NCBI RefSeq assembly: GCF_030812595.1
Contig: NZ_JAUSSZ010000001.1
Location: forward strand, 186,001-250,000
Direction: 5' to 3'
Length of the DNA stretch: 64,000 nt
Origin: Arthrobacter bambusae
Lineage (GTDB): Bacteria > Actinomycetota > Actinomycetes > Actinomycetales > Micrococcaceae
The notes beneath the pieces are model-generated. The model did not search any database. It saw only the letters and a program-made list of their open reading frames with translations, and was not told the origin of the DNA. Made by a program: the position numbers and the translations under genes. Below, one piece after another: positions 9,819-17,341 of the stretch. The first letter of the stretch is position 1, and the number at the start of each line of letters is the position of its first letter.

Positions 9819-11021
9819 TCAGGATTTGTTGTTGAGGACGTCTGTGCCGAAGGGTTTCAGTCCGGGAGCACCGGCGTAGCCAAGACGGGGGAGGGAAAAG
9901 ATGTCCTCGATGCTGGCGAGGAGACTGTAGTGGTTGTAGGGGGTGTTTGAGGTGGTGCCGCCCTTGGTGAAGGGCGAGAGTACGAGGGCGCCGATTTTTC
10001 CGCCGGCTGTGCCGCCGGGCAGAAGCCCGTCGGGTCCGGTGGTGCCGCCGTCGGTTTCGTCGAAGGTGATGACCAGCATGCCGTCCTGTTTGTAGGCCGG
10101 GGAGTCCAGGATGGCCGGGACCTGCTGGCGTAGCCATGCGTCGGCGTTTGCCAGTCCGCCCGGGTTGCCGTCCACGCACGGGCTGTCGTGGCCGTCGTTG
10201 CACAGGTTGGGGGTGATGTAGGACAGGTTGGGTGTCGTAGCGACGGTCTTCAGGTCATCGGCGAGATGGGAGAAGGCGACTACGTTGCTCAGGCACTCCG
10301 GGGACGATGTGATCGCCTCGAAGTACACGAACGGGTTGTGGCGGGTGGCGTACTGATCGCCCACCTTTGCGCCCTGGTGGTCGTCCTTGGCCCCGAGCTG
10401 GGGGTGTTCGCAGGGGGTCTGCATGTCCTCCATGTAGCCTTTCCAAGTCTTCCCGGCCGCGGTGAGCTGACCGGCAAGAGTGGGGACCGAGGCCGGATAC
10501 ACGCAGCCGGTCCCCTGTACCTGGCCAGGTGGATCCGTCCCTGTCTGCTGGAACGGAGCATAGGTCGGGCAGTCGTTCCGCGTCATCTGGTTCGAGGCCT
10601 GACCGGAAATCTGGGCCAGGTAATTCCCGGCCGAGTTGTGGGCAATCCCGTAGTACTCGGAAAGCAGGACGCCTTGGCCACGCAGGGTTTTGGACAGATA
10701 CGTGGCCTTCGAGCCGGCGCCCCAGACTTCGTTGTAACCCTTGTTCTCGAGGTTGATCACGAACACGTGCCCCGGCGCTCCGGAGGCCGGTTGCGCGGCC
10801 GGAGACGCGGATCCCGACGAAGAGCCCGGATCGGGGGAGGCCTCGGTGGTGCTCGCGCCGGGATGGACGGTTGTTGTTCCCGTTCCAGTGGAGGGTGCCG
10901 GGCCGGGAGACGGGGACTGGCAGCCCGCCGTCGCAAGAGCGAGGGCTGCCGCAGCAATCAGCCACGGAGACCGGCCCTTGGCCGTCCGGCCACGTATTCC
11001 TGCGACATTCCGGCTCATCAT
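9819..11021 (-). CDS. Secreted phosphoesterase (phospholipase C/acid phosphatase family)
   Basis: 400-residue exported lipoprotein. The signal peptide PWLIAAAALALATAGC puts the lipobox Cys near residue 34, followed by a Ser/Thr/Pro/Gly linker to about residue 82. The catalytic domain is of the PF04185 phosphoesterase type: HVFVINLENKGYNEVWG at its start, NSAGNYLAQISGQ, then MLVITFDETDGG and a late TPYNHYSLLASIED. These regions supply the metal-binding Glu, Asn/Ser, Asp and His residues of the fold. It probably hydrolyses extracellular phosphate esters. It stands alone, 321 bases downstream of chrA. The start could be either of the two adjacent Met codons. Confidence 0.9.
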   Translation of the reverse strand: MMSRNVAGIRGRTAKGRSPWLIAAAALALATAGCQSPSPGPAPSTGTGTTTVHPGASTTEASPDPGSSSGSASPAAQPASGAPGHVFVINLENKGYNEVWGAGSKATYLSKTLRGQGVLLSEYYGIAHNSAGNYLAQISGQASNQMTRNDCPTYAPFQQTGTDPPGQVQGTGCVYPASVPTLAGQLTAAGKTWKGYMEDMQTPCEHPQLGAKDDHQGAKVGDQYATRHNPFVYFEAITSSPECLSNVVAFSHLADDLKTVATTPNLSYITPNLCNDGHDSPCVDGNPGGLANADAWLRQQVPAILDSPAYKQDGMLVITFDETDGGTTGPDGLLPGGTAGGKIGALVLSPFTKGGTTSNTPYNHYSLLASIEDIFSLPRLGYAGAPGLKPFGTDVLNNKS

Positions 11022-11342
11022 TTCCGTCTTTCCGCTATGACCCGATCCGGCTGGAATCGGCGAACAATCACTGCAAAGGGATCGTCCGGCACCGTCAACA
11101 GGGAAACACGAGTCATACTTCGCCTGGGACGGCGACGGAGCGGATACCGTCAGATGCTTGAACTGTTCCAGAGCAGTAAGCGGATTACTACCGGATGAAC
11201 CTAGGAATTCCTTGTGAACTCTCCTTTCTCGGAGGGTCTCGGGGGCACTGTATGCCTCTCCCGCTGGCGCTACTTCGGAGGGTCCCGGAATTCGAGAGTT
11301 GCGGGCCGCTCCCTTTTGCGTTCCGGCCGATGGGCTGCCCGG
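11022..11342. other. Gene-free stretch between phosphoesterase and chrA
   Basis: About 320 bases. It must hold the phosphoesterase promoter and the 3' end of the chrA operon, but I found no convincing hairpin terminator, repeat or coding fragment. Confidence 0.4.
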
Positions 11343-12509
11343 TCAGTGCGGGAGTGGCAGACCCGCGAGGACGCACACGACTCCGGCGACGGCTGCGGCG
11401 AGCAGGGTCGTGACGACGCCGCGGCGGGCGAGGAGGAGCAAGAGTATGGCGGCGGCGAGGACCACGAGCTGCCAGACCTGGGTCAGGGCCATCGCCAGGG
11501 GCACGGCGGAGCCGAGAATGGCGCCGATCGCCGCGGGCCCGGCGCCGTCGAGGAACGCGCGGGCGGTGGCGTTGCCGCGGAGGCGGTCGAAGCGCTCGGC
11601 CCCGACGAGGATGAACAGGAACGAGGGCGAGAAGGCCACGAGCGAGGCGAGGATCCCGCCAGGTATGCCGGCGGCGGCGTAGCCGATCACGGCCACGGTC
11701 TGCACGACCGGGCCGGGGGTGATCTGGCCGAGGGCGACGGCGTTGAGGAACTGGGCGTCGCTCATCCAGTGATAGCCGGCGACCGCGTCGGCGTGCATGA
11801 GCGGGATGATCACAAACCCGCCGCCGTAGGAGAGGGCACCGACCTTGAACGCGACCCAGCACAAGGAGGCGAGGGTGCCCAGGGCGATCGCCGGCGCCCC
11901 CAGCAGCGGGAAGGATCCGAGCAGCGGGGCACCCAGCGCGTGGGCGCCGTTGCGGGCGAGCCGTCTCTCGAAGACGACCTCGAGGCCGCCGCAGGCCAGG
12001 AGCACGAGCACCAGCCACGGCCCGATGGTCGCCGCAGCGATCGCACCGGCGGCGGCGTAGATGGCCCAGCGGGCGCCGGAGCGGCGTCGCTCCCAGCTCG
12101 CCGGGACGAGCGAGATGCCCGCATGGAGGGCGACGGCGGCGACGGCCGCGCCAGCGCCTGCCCCGGCGGCGAGGACCCATTGCGGAGGGTTCGTCTCGAG
12201 GAACAGGGCCGCGAGGGCGAGGATGACGATCAGGCCGGGGATGATGAACGCCGCCCCGCCCACGAGCGCGCCGAGGCGTCCGCGGACCCGTGACGCGCAG
12301 TAGATGGCCAGCTGGGTCGAGGCCGGACCGGGCAGGAGGTTGCAGGCGGCGATCGCGTCCTCGAACTCCGTGGGCGTGATCCATTTCTTCCGTTCAACGA
12401 CCAGCTGGCGCAGGAGGCGGATGTGCGCGGGCGGGCCGCCGAATCCGATGCAGCCGATCCGGCCCCATTCGCGCAGGACGGTTCCGAGGCTCGGAGGCGC
12501 TGCCGTCAT
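11343..12509 (-). CDS. chrA: Chromate transporter family protein
   Basis: 388-residue polytopic membrane protein of the long-chain (two-domain) CHR family, which exports chromate by proton antiport. The N-half signature GCIGFGGPPAHIRLLR and ITPTEFEDAIAACNLLPGPA (about residues 18-64) is repeated in the C-half as VAFKVGALSYGGGFVIIPLM and FLNAVALGQITPGPV. Its ATG overlaps the stop of the upstream VOC gene (ATGA), so translation is coupled. The operon leader is an ArsR-ArsC fusion, so the real substrate may be another oxyanion. Family certain, substrate inferred. Confidence 0.88.
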   Translation of the reverse strand: MTAAPPSLGTVLREWGRIGCIGFGGPPAHIRLLRQLVVERKKWITPTEFEDAIAACNLLPGPASTQLAIYCASRVRGRLGALVGGAAFIIPGLIVILALAALFLETNPPQWVLAAGAGAGAAVAAVALHAGISLVPASWERRRSGARWAIYAAAGAIAAATIGPWLVLVLLACGGLEVVFERRLARNGAHALGAPLLGSFPLLGAPAIALGTLASLCWVAFKVGALSYGGGFVIIPLMHADAVAGYHWMSDAQFLNAVALGQITPGPVVQTVAVIGYAAAGIPGGILASLVAFSPSFLFILVGAERFDRLRGNATARAFLDGAGPAAIGAILGSAVPLAMALTQVWQLVVLAAAILLLLLARRGVVTTLLAAAVAGVVCVLAGLPLPH

Positions 12510-12898
12510 CGGGCGTCCGCCGGGGCGAAGAGCTCGACGGGGTTGCCCGAGGGGTCGTCGAAGACGGCTTGGCGGCCGCCAGGGCCGCTGATGACGGCAC
12601 TGCGGAAGCGGATCCCGGCTTCCTGGAGGCGGGCGACCTCGGCGTCGAGGTCATCGACGATGAAGTGGATGCGGTTCCATCCGCCGGGCTGCGGCACGGT
12701 CCCGTCGGGCAGCGGGCGTCCCCCGGAGCTGGCCGGGCCCGAGAGGATCAGGCGGAGGTTGCCGCGCTGGGCGTCGGCGAAGGCGGGCAATGCCGTGGTC
12801 AGGACGGTGAATCCGAGGTGTGTGGTGTAGAAGTCAAGGGCTTGCTGGACGTCTCTGACGAGGTAGCGGACGTCGACGGTGGACTGGTCGAGGATCAC
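12506..12898 (-). CDS. VOC (glyoxalase/dioxygenase) superfamily protein
   Basis: 130-residue single VOC module: VRYLVRDVQQALDFYTTHLG at the start, NRIHFIVDDLDAEVARLQEAG in the middle and VFDDPSGNPVELFAP at the end, giving the paired beta-alpha-beta units and the terminal metal Glu. The GTG at 12898 overlaps the stop of the ArsR-ArsC gene by four bases and is preferred over an ATG at 13096 that would overlap it heavily. ArsI C-As lyases are VOC proteins of ars operons, but their vicinal cysteines are absent here, so that activity is not supported. Role in the operon unknown. Confidence 0.8.
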   Translation of the reverse strand: MILDQSTVDVRYLVRDVQQALDFYTTHLGFTVLTTALPAFADAQRGNLRLILSGPASSGGRPLPDGTVPQPGGWNRIHFIVDDLDAEVARLQEAGIRFRSAVISGPGGRQAVFDDPSGNPVELFAPADAR

Positions 12899-13683
12899 GG
12901 CATGGCTCCTTCCGTGGCGGTGGTTTCGATGGTCTTGATCAGGTAGCTGATCCGGGTGGTCAGTTCGGCGGCGACGTCGTCGAACGCCTTCCGTGCGGCG
13001 CCGCCGTCGCCGGCTGCGGCGGGATCGGGGATGCTCCAGTGGATCGGCGCCGGGCTCCCCGGGAACTCGGGGCAGACTTCGCGGACCTTGTCGCACAAGG
13101 TGACCACGTAGTCGAACCTGCCCTCGGAGAACTCGCCAAGCTGCTTACTGCGCATCCCTGTCGCGTCGATGCCGCGCTCTGCCAGCACCCGGGCGGTTTC
13201 CGGGTGGACGGGCTTCGGGTGGCTCCCGGCGCTCACGGCCCGGCCCAGGGCCCCGGCCTCCTGGTTGAACAGGGCCTCGGCGACCTGGGATCGGGAGCTG
13301 TTGCCCGTGCACAGGAACAGCACCGAGACCGGGCGGCGCCCTTCGCGGAAGGGTGCGTCGGGCGGCGGGACGGCCGCGAGCCCCGGGTGCAGGGCTGCCG
13401 AGGCGTCCGCGAAGAGCACTGAGCAGCGGGGAAGGTCCAGGGCGTAGTACGTGTCCCGGCCATCGGCGGAGCTGCGCCGGGAGGTCACGAGGCCGCTGTC
13501 GCGGAGCCTGCGCAGGTGGTACGAGACAAGGTTCTGCGGCCGGCCCACCGCGGCGCACAGCTCGACAACGCGGCGGTCGCTGCGGGACAGCGCCTGCAGC
13601 AAGGCCCAGCGGAGCGGGTCGGCCGCGACCAGGAACAGCAGCGGCTGTCCTGCCACGCGCGGACTCTTACTGGCCTCCTCCAT
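12895..13683 (-). CDS. ArsR regulator-arsenate reductase (ArsC) fusion
   Basis: 262 residues joining two functions. Residues about 10-105 form a winged-helix ArsR repressor (RPQNLVSYHLRRLRDSGLVT). Residues about 118-250 form a low-molecular-weight phosphatase fold with the P-loop CTGNSSR (Cys125, Arg131), and the redox pair Cys197 and Cys204 in TLCDKVREVC, plus the SIPDP Asp at 220. This three-cysteine layout is that of arsenate reductases of the thioredoxin/mycothiol type rather than tyrosine phosphatases. It heads an operon with overlapping VOC and chrA genes. The start ATG at 13683 follows an ArsR-like operator. Confidence 0.88.
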   Translation of the reverse strand: MEEASKSPRVAGQPLLFLVAADPLRWALLQALSRSDRRVVELCAAVGRPQNLVSYHLRRLRDSGLVTSRRSSADGRDTYYALDLPRCSVLFADASAALHPGLAAVPPPDAPFREGRRPVSVLFLCTGNSSRSQVAEALFNQEAGALGRAVSAGSHPKPVHPETARVLAERGIDATGMRSKQLGEFSEGRFDYVVTLCDKVREVCPEFPGSPAPIHWSIPDPAAAGDGGAARKAFDDVAAELTTRISYLIKTIETTATEGAMP

Positions 13684-13691
13684 GCTCCGAA

Positions 13692-13713
13692 TATACATCA
13701 ATCCAGACTGATG
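13692..13713. promoter_or_regulatory. Probable ArsR-type operator
   Basis: An imperfect inverted repeat, ATACATCA-n8-TGATGCAAT, lies 9-30 bases before the ATG of the ArsR-ArsC fusion. It resembles the ATCAA-n6-TTGAT type of ArsR box. Autoregulation by the fusion protein is inferred. Confidence 0.45.
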
Positions 13714-13829
13714 CAATCCCGTGGAAAGCGGTCGAGGTCAGTCTGTCTCGATGTTGAAGGTCCAGAGCGCGATGATCTTGGCCTGGCGGCGGAGGGTGAT
13801 GTGGGCCGACCCGGTCTTGAAGGTCGCCT

Positions 13830-14894
13830 TCACTGCGAGGGTCGCACGTTGAGCGTGAGCACGGCGAGGGCGAGCATTTCGAGTCCGGTCCATGCGAGCG
13901 TTCCGCCCCAAATCTCAGGGGAGAAGCTCAGTGCCCCGTCGTGGAGCGCCACGCCGGCGAAGTACGGGACCCAGAACACGACGGGCGAGAGGCCTATTGC
14001 GGTCATGAGCCTTGCGTGGCGGTCCGGGGTGGGTCGCGCCACCGCCCACACCACTCCAACGAGGACTGCGCCGACGAGGGCCACCGGCACGAGCCAGGCG
14101 TCCCGCATCGCGACCATGAGCTGCAGGGCAACAGAAGGCACCAGGACCATGGCCGCGGGGACCGCGGCGTGCAGGCGCCAACGCAGCGACAGCAAGAGGA
14201 CGGGTACGAAGAGTACGGCCGTTGAGACGAAGAACGATGCCAAGGCGACCATGATGGACGACGACGTCGGTATCGTCACCGTGGGCTGCGTCCCGGCGGT
14301 GACGATGTATGTCTGGATGAGCCCATGGCGGGCGAAGACCGCGAACTCCTGAAGGATAAACGCTGCAACCATGCCGCAGAGCATGGCGCTCACGACGGCG
14401 GGCATCAGCCGCGGCCATGGCCGCCCGGGCGAGTGCCACGCGGCGGAGAACGGCGCGCCCAGGATGAGGAAGCCGCCAGTGGCGAGGCCCAGATGGGACG
14501 GGCTGAAGAGCGCCTTGAGGCTCTGCTCAACGCCGAACACTGAATGCCATGCGAAGTCGGCGGCCCCGGACACGAGGAAGAGGAGAACCCCTGCCGCCGC
14601 GGCGTCATAGCCAGCCGGGATCGCTTCCTTCCATCGTGCGCCGGGGGCGTGCCGGCGCCAGGCCAGTGCGGCGATCCAGAGGGCGCATGCCGCGAACCCA
14701 GAATAGAGGATCGCGTGCCATGGAGTGAAGAACGTCTCGAGGTCGCGGAGGTTGTTATGCGCCCAACCGTCCACGTAGGTGCCGGTGAGGAGCCAAACGC
14801 CGGCCGCGAGGGTGATGACGTCTTCAACGACACTGGTGGGCCGGTGAACAGATGCCGGGGGAATCGCAAAAGCGTGAGCTGCTGTGACGTCCAT
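13830..14894 (-). CDS. Polytopic membrane protein, unknown function
   Basis: 354 residues from the ATG at 14894, with about nine hydrophobic helices and no soluble domain. Short polar loops hold several His, Trp and Glu residues (for example YVDGWAHNN near residue 41, FAWHSVFGVEQS, DAWLVP). I do not recognise a family motif. The pattern of His/Trp at helix ends would fit a metal- or haem-linked membrane protein, but nothing in the sequence proves this. It is transcribed towards the ars-type operon and separated from it by about 145 bases. Confidence 0.65.
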   Translation of the reverse strand: MDVTAAHAFAIPPASVHRPTSVVEDVITLAAGVWLLTGTYVDGWAHNNLRDLETFFTPWHAILYSGFAACALWIAALAWRRHAPGARWKEAIPAGYDAAAAGVLLFLVSGAADFAWHSVFGVEQSLKALFSPSHLGLATGGFLILGAPFSAAWHSPGRPWPRLMPAVVSAMLCGMVAAFILQEFAVFARHGLIQTYIVTAGTQPTVTIPTSSSIMVALASFFVSTAVLFVPVLLLSLRWRLHAAVPAAMVLVPSVALQLMVAMRDAWLVPVALVGAVLVGVVWAVARPTPDRHARLMTAIGLSPVVFWVPYFAGVALHDGALSFSPEIWGGTLAWTGLEMLALAVLTLNVRPSQ

Positions 14895-15129
14895 AACTCC
14901 ACAGTAGGTCCGGCCGCCTTCCGCGGCGAGAGGCAATCCCTTGGCTGGCGGCCCTGGCAGAGGTGTGGTGTTCCCGTCCCGGCTAACGGATTCGTCGCCT
15001 TGACGCGCTAGACCTGCGCCCGCGGCCCGGAAACGGAGTAGTACGAGGGAGCCTGCGCGGGTCTATCGTGGAAGTAGCCCAGGGCCGTGCTGGGACGGCT
15101 GCCGGTAATAGGTCTCGCCGAGGTTCGTC

Positions 15130-15711
15130 ATGAGTTATGTCCCGGTCAGCAGGCGCACCATTAGGCGGCATCGCGAGTCCGAGCGGTCCACGAGGCGGCT
15201 TGTGGCCGCTCTGTCGGTTGCCGCCGTCGTGATTTGGCTGTTGTCGGTGATGGCCTCGACGGTGGTCCACGTGGACACTTCCGCCTTCAATGTCAGCGTC
15301 GTATTGCATGACCTGTTCCTCGTCCTGGCCTTTGGATCGATCATCCTGGTCGATTGGCATGGCTTCCTCTGGTTCATTGGAAAGCGCGAACTGGCCGAGA
15401 TCATACGACTCGATGGTGCGGCAACGCCACTGATCTGGATTGGCCTTGCGGGTTTGCTGGCCACGGGAGCGTTCCTCGGCCCGCACTTGAACAACCCCAT
15501 GACTGAACTCAAACTCGGGGCAGTCCTTGTCCTTAGCTTGAACGGAATCATGCTCATCCCCCTCATGCGCCGGCTCGCCCGGCTGCCCGCCAAGGCGGCA
15601 TTCATGGACCTGACGCCTGGCCAACGGATACACCTGTTGTCCTGTTTGGTGATTTCGCAGTTGTGCTGGTGGACAGCAATCATCATCGGCTTCGTCAACG
15701 CGACGTCCTGA
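15130..15711 (+). CDS. Integral membrane protein, unknown
   Basis: 193 residues with a basic N-terminus and about five membrane helices (first LVAALSVAAVVIWLLSVMAS, last LLSCLVISQLCWWTAIIIGF). His residues sit at helix boundaries (VVHVDTS, LHDLFLVL, WHGFLWF). The layout recalls small haem- or copper-linked membrane proteins, but no signature is present. It stands alone, divergent from the preceding membrane protein gene. Call based on hydropathy only. Confidence 0.65.
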   Translation: MSYVPVSRRTIRRHRESERSTRRLVAALSVAAVVIWLLSVMASTVVHVDTSAFNVSVVLHDLFLVLAFGSIILVDWHGFLWFIGKRELAEIIRLDGAATPLIWIGLAGLLATGAFLGPHLNNPMTELKLGAVLVLSLNGIMLIPLMRRLARLPAKAAFMDLTPGQRIHLLSCLVISQLCWWTAIIIGFVNATS

Positions 15712-16035
15712 GACGAACAGCGAGCTTGCTGGATCGCTGGTCATGGCGTGTCGGGACCGGCGTTCGCCTCATCGCCGGCGGCGTACTTACCCATGTGGTC
15801 ACGGGTCCGGAACCTATGCTCCGGTTATGGATCAGGTAAGGCCTCGCGTTCTTGTGGTTGAGGATGTCTTGGCTAGGGAGTTCGTGGTGTCCCCCGGTAA
15901 TGGATCCCCCCTGCGGGCAACCCGGAAGATCCAGCGGGGTGCGTCCGCGAAAAGCCTTGCCTGGGTGCGGAACGACTACTACCGTTGTGCGCAGTGGGCC
16001 TGCGGACCGCTGGCCCCTCGTCGAGAGGACGCGCC
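15712..16035. other. Intergenic stretch without clear gene
   Basis: About 320 bases. Short open frames exist on both strands (for example an ATG at 15827 reading MDQVRPRVLVVEDV), but none shows a family motif or a good ribosome site. The promoter of the small gene at 16036 should lie here. Confidence 0.35.
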
Positions 16036-16299
16036 ATGCCAACCGTTATCGGCCATCACGACGTGAAGGACAAGGATCATTGGCTTGCTTCACCGAAACG
16101 CGAAGAGATCTTCGGACCCCTCGGCGTCACCAACATTCGGACGTTCGTGAACCCGCAGAACCCAACTCAGGTCGCGGTCCTGATGGACGTTCCCGACATG
16201 GATGCCGTTATGGCACTGGTGCAGTCCGAGGCCGGGGCCGAAGCGATGGCGTACGACGGCGTGCTGCCGGAGACCTTGGTGATTCTCGTCGAAGCGTAA
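16036..16299 (+). CDS. Small conserved hypothetical protein
   Basis: 87 residues, cytoplasmic, starting at the ATG at 16036 (GAGAGGA about ten bases upstream). The sequence (VIGHHDVKDKDHWLASPKR, then VAVLMDVPDMDAVMALVQS) looks like a ferredoxin-like alpha/beta fold of the dimeric-barrel type, found widely as a hypothetical protein in actinobacteria. No catalytic motif is visible. It precedes the stress island by 150 bases. Confidence 0.6.
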   Translation: MPTVIGHHDVKDKDHWLASPKREEIFGPLGVTNIRTFVNPQNPTQVAVLMDVPDMDAVMALVQSEAGAEAMAYDGVLPETLVILVEA

Positions 16300-16449
16300 T
16301 TGCCTGCTGAATATCGTGGCTCCGTCTGCCGCGCTGGGAACCGCCGAGTCCGCCGTCGATCTGTTCCGGGAGCAGATGCTGGTTCGCAAGGTCAAGAACG
16401 ATAGGTGTAGGGATTCTCACCCTTTTCCCGACCGGGGCTTCCTAGGCTT

Positions 16450-17319
16450 CTACTGGGCATCGTGCCCTGTGCTGTTGTGTCGGGAGATGAGCATTGGACC
16501 TTTGGCATGGTGAAGAACTGCATGGGCGGTGGAACCGATGGTGCCTCGTATAAGTCCGTGGCCCTTGGTCCCCACGACGGTGATGCGGGCGTCATGGGAC
16601 GCGTTGATGATTGCCCGGGGGATGGAGGTATCGGTGAGCAGGCGAGTCTCGACGTTTACTCCGGGTGCCAGGCCGCGGGCAATATTGAGGGCAGCGTCCA
16701 GAAGATCCCCTGCGGCCGGGGAAGAATCCACGGGATCCCGAAGAATTCCGTAGCCCGTTTGGGCATGCTCGACGTGAACGATGTTGAGGTCCGCTCCTGT
16801 CACTCTGGCAACTGTGCAGGCATCTTCGAGTGCTGCCGGGGAGCCTGAGTTGTCCACGGCGACAACGACGGGCCCATCGGGGTGTTCGCAGGATCTGATT
16901 ACCGCAACTGGACAGTCCGCGGTGGCTGCCATTTCCAGACTGACGGATCCCACGAGCAATCCCATGAACCCGCCGAGGCCACGGCTTCCGACGACGAGCA
17001 TTTCTGCGCCTGCGGAAATTTTGAGCAGATGTACGCTGGGATACCCGTAAATGAGGGAGGTTTGGACTTCCACGCCGGGCGCCGCGTCCTTTGCGTACGC
17101 TAGGCCTTCTTCGAGGATCGCTTGCGCTGAGTGTTCGAGACCGCTGTCTGGCACTCCGGGGACCGGGGAGAGGTCGCGGGTCAGAAGGGGCCACAGTGAG
17201 CAATGCACCAGATGAAGCGGAAGATTACGCAGGCCAGCGTGCTCGGCCGCCCAGCGGACGGCCTGCGCCGCTTGAGCCGATCCGTCGTAGCCGACCACGA
17301 TGGTCTTGTTCTCCTGCAT
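16450..17319 (-). CDS. Universal stress protein, tandem UspA domains
   Basis: 289-residue cytoplasmic protein with two Usp domains (about residues 1-140 and 150-285). Each begins with a beta strand plus Asp (IVVGYDGSAQA; VVVAVDNSGSP) and ends in the ATP-binding glycine loop (GSRGLGGFMGLLVGS; GTKGHGLIRGTIGS). The ATG at 17319 has GGGAGAAAG upstream. It starts 23 bases after the stop of the P1B-5 ATPase, so it is the last gene of a USP-ATPase-USP operon. Two-domain Usps of this sort are prominent members of the mycobacterial DosR regulon. ATP binding is inferred from the loop. Confidence 0.92.
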   Translation of the reverse strand: MQENKTIVVGYDGSAQAAQAVRWAAEHAGLRNLPLHLVHCSLWPLLTRDLSPVPGVPDSGLEHSAQAILEEGLAYAKDAAPGVEVQTSLIYGYPSVHLLKISAGAEMLVVGSRGLGGFMGLLVGSVSLEMAATADCPVAVIRSCEHPDGPVVVAVDNSGSPAALEDACTVARVTGADLNIVHVEHAQTGYGILRDPVDSSPAAGDLLDAALNIARGLAPGVNVETRLLTDTSIPRAIINASHDARITVVGTKGHGLIRGTIGSTAHAVLHHAKGPMLISRHNSTGHDAQ

Positions 17320-17341
17320 GGCTTTCTCCCTTGTTGGTTGT

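Noticed and set aside
11214..12293. Plus-strand ORF of 359 codons opposite chrA
   Set aside because: Low-complexity Gly/Glu/Arg product, antisense to a clear CHR transporter.
13738..13842. Short minus frame with ATFKTGSAHITLRRQAKIIA
   Set aside because: Protein-like, but only about 35 codons overlapping the 3' end of the membrane protein gene, and no family recognised.
15827..16066. Short plus ORF MDQVRPRVLVVEDVLAREFV
   Set aside because: No ribosome site, overlaps the start of the better-supported small gene at 16036, no motif.
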